Assembly: GCA_030614005.1 (NCBI GenBank)
Contig: JAUWKS010000007.1
Span: forward strand, 1 to 64,000
Length of the DNA: 64,000 nucleotides
Direction of reading: 5' to 3'
DNA from: Candidatus Heimdallarchaeota archaeon
GTDB lineage: Archaea > Asgardarchaeota > Heimdallarchaeia > JABLTI01
Shown: positions 61,404-64,000 of the stretch, one piece after another
How positions within the stretch are numbered: the first letter of the stretch is position 1
How the letters are laid out: every line of letters starts with the position of its first letter
Position numbers and translations under genes: made by a program
The notes under the pieces: model-generated
Database searches by the model: none
What the model saw: the letters and a program-made list of their open reading frames with translations, nothing else
What the model was told of the DNA's origin: nothing

Positions 61404-64000
61404 ATGACTCTAAAATTTTATAAGAAATTAATCGCTCTAAGTTTGCTCTTTTTAATTGTACCGTTTTTTTATTTACCGATGAGCACAGAAACTTGGAATC
61501 AGAATAATGCAAATCTAACAATACAAAACACAGATGTTTTTGTAGAAGACTTCACCAGTACTACTTTTAGAGATGGAGCTACTAATGCTTATGGGTGGGG
61601 AACGGGCACATTGACAAATCGTAAGAATTTGACAATGAGTGAATTAGATTTTGAGCCTTCCATCCATCCAATAAAATCAATTGATGTGCAAGGAAGAAAA
61701 GCTTATGCTGTTCAATATAATCCGACTATAGCACTTGAATCATTGAATATTTATAGCATAAACGATCCATCAAATATCTATCGAACTGGTTTCAGAAGCT
61801 CGATGCGTCTTCTACAAACGATAGCTGTATCAGGTGATTATATTTGGACCGGAGTAGGACCTACACTACCAAGAATTGCATCATATAATTATCAAGATCC
61901 TTTCAGTATTGGAACGTGGGTAGGTAGTTACTATACAGATGGGGATTTAACGGATATAGAAGTAAATGGCTATTTCGTTTATTTCACAGCTTTTAATTCC
62001 ACAAGTGGTTTTTCACTTAGAGTTTTGAATGCTGAAGATCCAGATGTTTTTGATAATGTCATGCCAGCTTCTTGGTCAGCAACAAATTTGTCTAAAGGAA
62101 TAGCTATTGATGGTGACACAGCATACGTTACAGCTCATACAGCTGGTTTTTACATCGTTGATGTTTCAGATCAAAATAGCTTCGTACAATTAGGTTGGGT
62201 TGATACTCCAGGAAATGCCACTGATGTTGTTATAGATGGAAATATTGCTTACGTAACAGATGGTTACGAAGGTGTACAGATTATAGATATTAGCAATCCA
62301 GCTTCACCAGTAATTATTGCTTCATATGACACTAATGGTTATGCACAGAAACTAGTTTTACAAGGGAACACCTTATTCATTGCTGATGGACTTGGTGGTA
62401 TCGCAATGGCAGATGTAGCAAATCCAGCTCATCCAGTATTTATTCCCCAATGGACTTCGATCTCATATACTTATGATGTTGATTTGTACGGAGGAGTGTT
62501 AGTCGTTGCTACAGAAGATGGATTACACACATTCAGCTGTGGTCCGGGAATAACAAAAATCCAAAATGAGGTTTTTGCTAATCCATTCGATCAATACAAT
62601 GTTATGGATGTAAGAGTAAAAGGTGATATTGCAATTTGTGTAGGCGGTTCAGATGGAATCTATACACTTGATGTTAGTGATCCAAATAATCCTATCTTAC
62701 TTGATCAGCATGTAGAAGCTGTTCCAGCAGATTATCGAAAATTAGACATTCAAGGAAACTTCGCTTATGTTGCTGATTTCGGAGGGTCGAATGGTATACG
62801 TGTATATGATATATCTGATCCAAGCAATATTGTTCATACACATAGTGTTGGCTTAACTTATGCGACTGATGTAGCAGTATATGGAGATGTTGCATTTGTA
62901 GCTGATGGAAGTTATGGTGTCTATATCATGAACATAACAGATCCATACAACATGGTGTTCTGGAGTTCTTTCACTAATATATTTAATAATGTAACAGCTG
63001 TTGACGTTCAATGTGGGAATCTATATGTAGTAGATGAAAATGGTGGTTCAATAGTAAATAGTTTCCATATTTTCGATATTACGGACATAGATGTCGAAGT
63101 ACAGGTTGGAGTAGAAAGTGTTGAAGCTCAATTCTATGACGTTTATGTAGATGGAGATGTTGCTTACACTTCTGATTTAGATTGGATGTTAGCTCTTAAC
63201 ATAACTGATATTACTAATCCTTATTTGACAACATGGACAAACGATGATTCATATGGAGTCTGGGGATTTGGTCCTTATGCACTTAATGCAGGTGGTCCTG
63301 ATGGCGTTTCTCTCACGGATTGCACAGATATGAGTGCTAGTGATCCCACAATTAGTAATTATCCTGATGCAACAGGTGCACTTCAGATAACAACATACGG
63401 AGATTACACTTTCATAGCAAATACATCGAGTCTAATTATTCTTCGTCACTTCGAAAGTCTTGCTGATACATATGTTGCTGGTTCATCAGTTGCACAGTCA
63501 TATGAAGTAGATTCTACTGATTATATGATTTATACTGCTACTCTCACTCCAGATAATTATATACCCTCATTAACATCAATAAACTACTATATGTCTGCAG
63601 ATGGTGGAGTACATTGGGAAGCAGTTACCCCAGGTGTTGAGCATACTTTCCTAAATACAGGAAATGATCTTCGATTCCGCGTTGAGTTCCTTGGACCAAA
63701 ATATCAAAGTCCTCAACTCTATGGGATCACCTTGGATTACTTCTACAATACAGAGCCAACCATTCCTCTACTCAATGATCCTGGTGTTCTAATTAAAGTC
63801 AGCAGTGTTGAAGTTACTTGGAATGCTAGTATAGATGATGTCAGTGTTGATCACTATGAGTTACAAGTAGCTAATGAATCTAGCTTTGCTACATCTATTA
63901 GCACTTTCATTGTTTCTGGTTTATCGTATACTGTTACAGGTTTGACGAATGGTAATTATTTCTTCCGTGTACGGGCTGTGGACGATTATGACCTTCCTAG
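61404..64000 (+). CDS. Large secreted LVIVD-repeat/fibronectin-like protein (cut by window edge)
   Basis: An open frame of at least 865 residues running off the end. ATG 61404 has GAGGG eight bases upstream. The start KFYKKLIALSLLFLIVPFF is a signal peptide. About 90-680 is a beta-propeller-like array of LVIVD repeats, each about 42-45 residues with the pattern V.GN.AYV.DG..GV.I.DIS.P..P (for example IAYVTDGYEGVQIIDISNPA). About 700-790 is a beta-sandwich region, and from about 795 a fibronectin type III domain begins (WNASIDDVSVDHYELQVANE ... YFFRVRAVDDYD). It is extracellular; many NxS/T sites suggest glycosylation. Function is likely adhesion or surface sensing. The C-terminus is not visible. 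Confidence 0.85.
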   Translation, partial: MTLKFYKKLIALSLLFLIVPFFYLPMSTETWNQNNANLTIQNTDVFVEDFTSTTFRDGATNAYGWGTGTLTNRKNLTMSELDFEPSIHPIKSIDVQGRKAYAVQYNPTIALESLNIYSINDPSNIYRTGFRSSMRLLQTIAVSGDYIWTGVGPTLPRIASYNYQDPFSIGTWVGSYYTDGDLTDIEVNGYFVYFTAFNSTSGFSLRVLNAEDPDVFDNVMPASWSATNLSKGIAIDGDTAYVTAHTAGFYIVDVSDQNSFVQLGWVDTPGNATDVVIDGNIAYVTDGYEGVQIIDISNPASPVIIASYDTNGYAQKLVLQGNTLFIADGLGGIAMADVANPAHPVFIPQWTSISYTYDVDLYGGVLVVATEDGLHTFSCGPGITKIQNEVFANPFDQYNVMDVRVKGDIAICVGGSDGIYTLDVSDPNNPILLDQHVEAVPADYRKLDIQGNFAYVADFGGSNGIRVYDISDPSNIVHTHSVGLTYATDVAVYGDVAFVADGSYGVYIMNITDPYNMVFWSSFTNIFNNVTAVDVQCGNLYVVDENGGSIVNSFHIFDITDIDVEVQVGVESVEAQFYDVYVDGDVAYTSDLDWMLALNITDITNPYLTTWTNDDSYGVWGFGPYALNAGGPDGVSLTDCTDMSASDPTISNYPDATGALQITTYGDYTFIANTSSLIILRHFESLADTYVAGSSVAQSYEVDSTDYMIYTATLTPDNYIPSLTSINYYMSADGGVHWEAVTPGVEHTFLNTGNDLRFRVEFLGPKYQSPQLYGITLDYFYNTEPTIPLLNDPGVLIKVSSVEVTWNASIDDVSVDHYELQVANESSFATSISTFIVSGLSYTVTGLTNGNYFFRVRAVDDYDLP

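Noticed and set aside
62692..62895. Minus-strand 67-codon ORF in the surface-protein gene
   Set aside because: Antisense shadow of LVIVD repeats, rich in His from the complementary codons.
1..64000. CRISPR arrays, insertion sequences or prophage
   Set aside because: No regularly spaced direct repeats, transposase, integrase or phage structural gene was found on either strand.

Overview
The window is chromosomal DNA of an AT-rich archaeon, most likely an Asgard archaeon (class not resolved). It carries archaeal information-processing genes (aIF2-alpha, aIF2-gamma, Nop10, S6e, an ASH-Ski2-type helicase, a tRNA-Gly with a bulge-helix-bulge intron and encoded CCA). It also has the Asgard-style surplus of roadblock/longin-like, TPR, HEAT, actin-like and Arf-like proteins. 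TTG and GTG starts are frequent and several are supported by Shine-Dalgarno sites. No insertion sequence, prophage or CRISPR array was seen; this looks like a dense core and lineage-specific gene region.

Layout. 0-6.5 kb: AsnRS (cut by the window edge), an ADP-forming acyl-CoA synthetase beta subunit with a methyltransferase, and a two-gene flavin/iron-sulfur amine or proline dehydrogenase. 6.5-18.5 kb: a TPR-longin protein, DegV, a pyruvate kinase with an in-frame stop before its conserved end, an ODR4-like protein, and threonine dehydrogenase and glycine C-acetyltransferase flanking two related methyltransferases, one fused to a membrane sensor. 18.6-21.9 kb: aIF2-alpha, Nop10, tRNA-Gly(CCC), a candidate C/D-like sRNA, AlkD-like glycosylase, an OB-fold SSB and dUTPase. 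21.9-25.8 kb: an RND/MMPL exporter behind three palindromic operators repeated every 18 bp. 25.8-32.3 kb: a minus-strand MoxR-vWA operon with an Arf-like pseudo-GTPase, a gluzincin-like protein, a HEAT protein and a roadblock protein. This is the best candidate for an undescribed system. 32.6-35.7 kb: a PH-like membrane protein, a ParM/Ta0583-like actin and a wHTH-methyltransferase-like protein. 35.8-46.6 kb: ASH-Ski2 helicase, longin-like protein, EF1A paralogue, PHP phosphoesterase, dCMP deaminase, the PIN/aIF2-gamma/S6e operon and a half-length UvrC-like nuclease. 46.8-64 kb: ornithine aminotransferase, an FtsX/tandem-ABC pair, two surface beta-propeller proteins, a glycosyltransferase, two reductive-dehalogenase-like Fe-S proteins with a HEAT protein, and a three-gene unit containing a di-iron (ODP) sensor-like protein.

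Metabolic reading (inference): amino-acid oxidation. Threonine is split to glycine and acetyl-CoA, and acetyl-CoA can yield ATP through the ADP-forming synthetase. Proline or a related amine is oxidised by the flavin/Fe-S complex, and ornithine is transaminated. A second theme is signalling or trafficking: four proteins carry the same longin-like sensor domain, together with a roadblock protein and an Arf-like pseudo-GTPase. All assignments come from reading the translated sequence; no database search was run.
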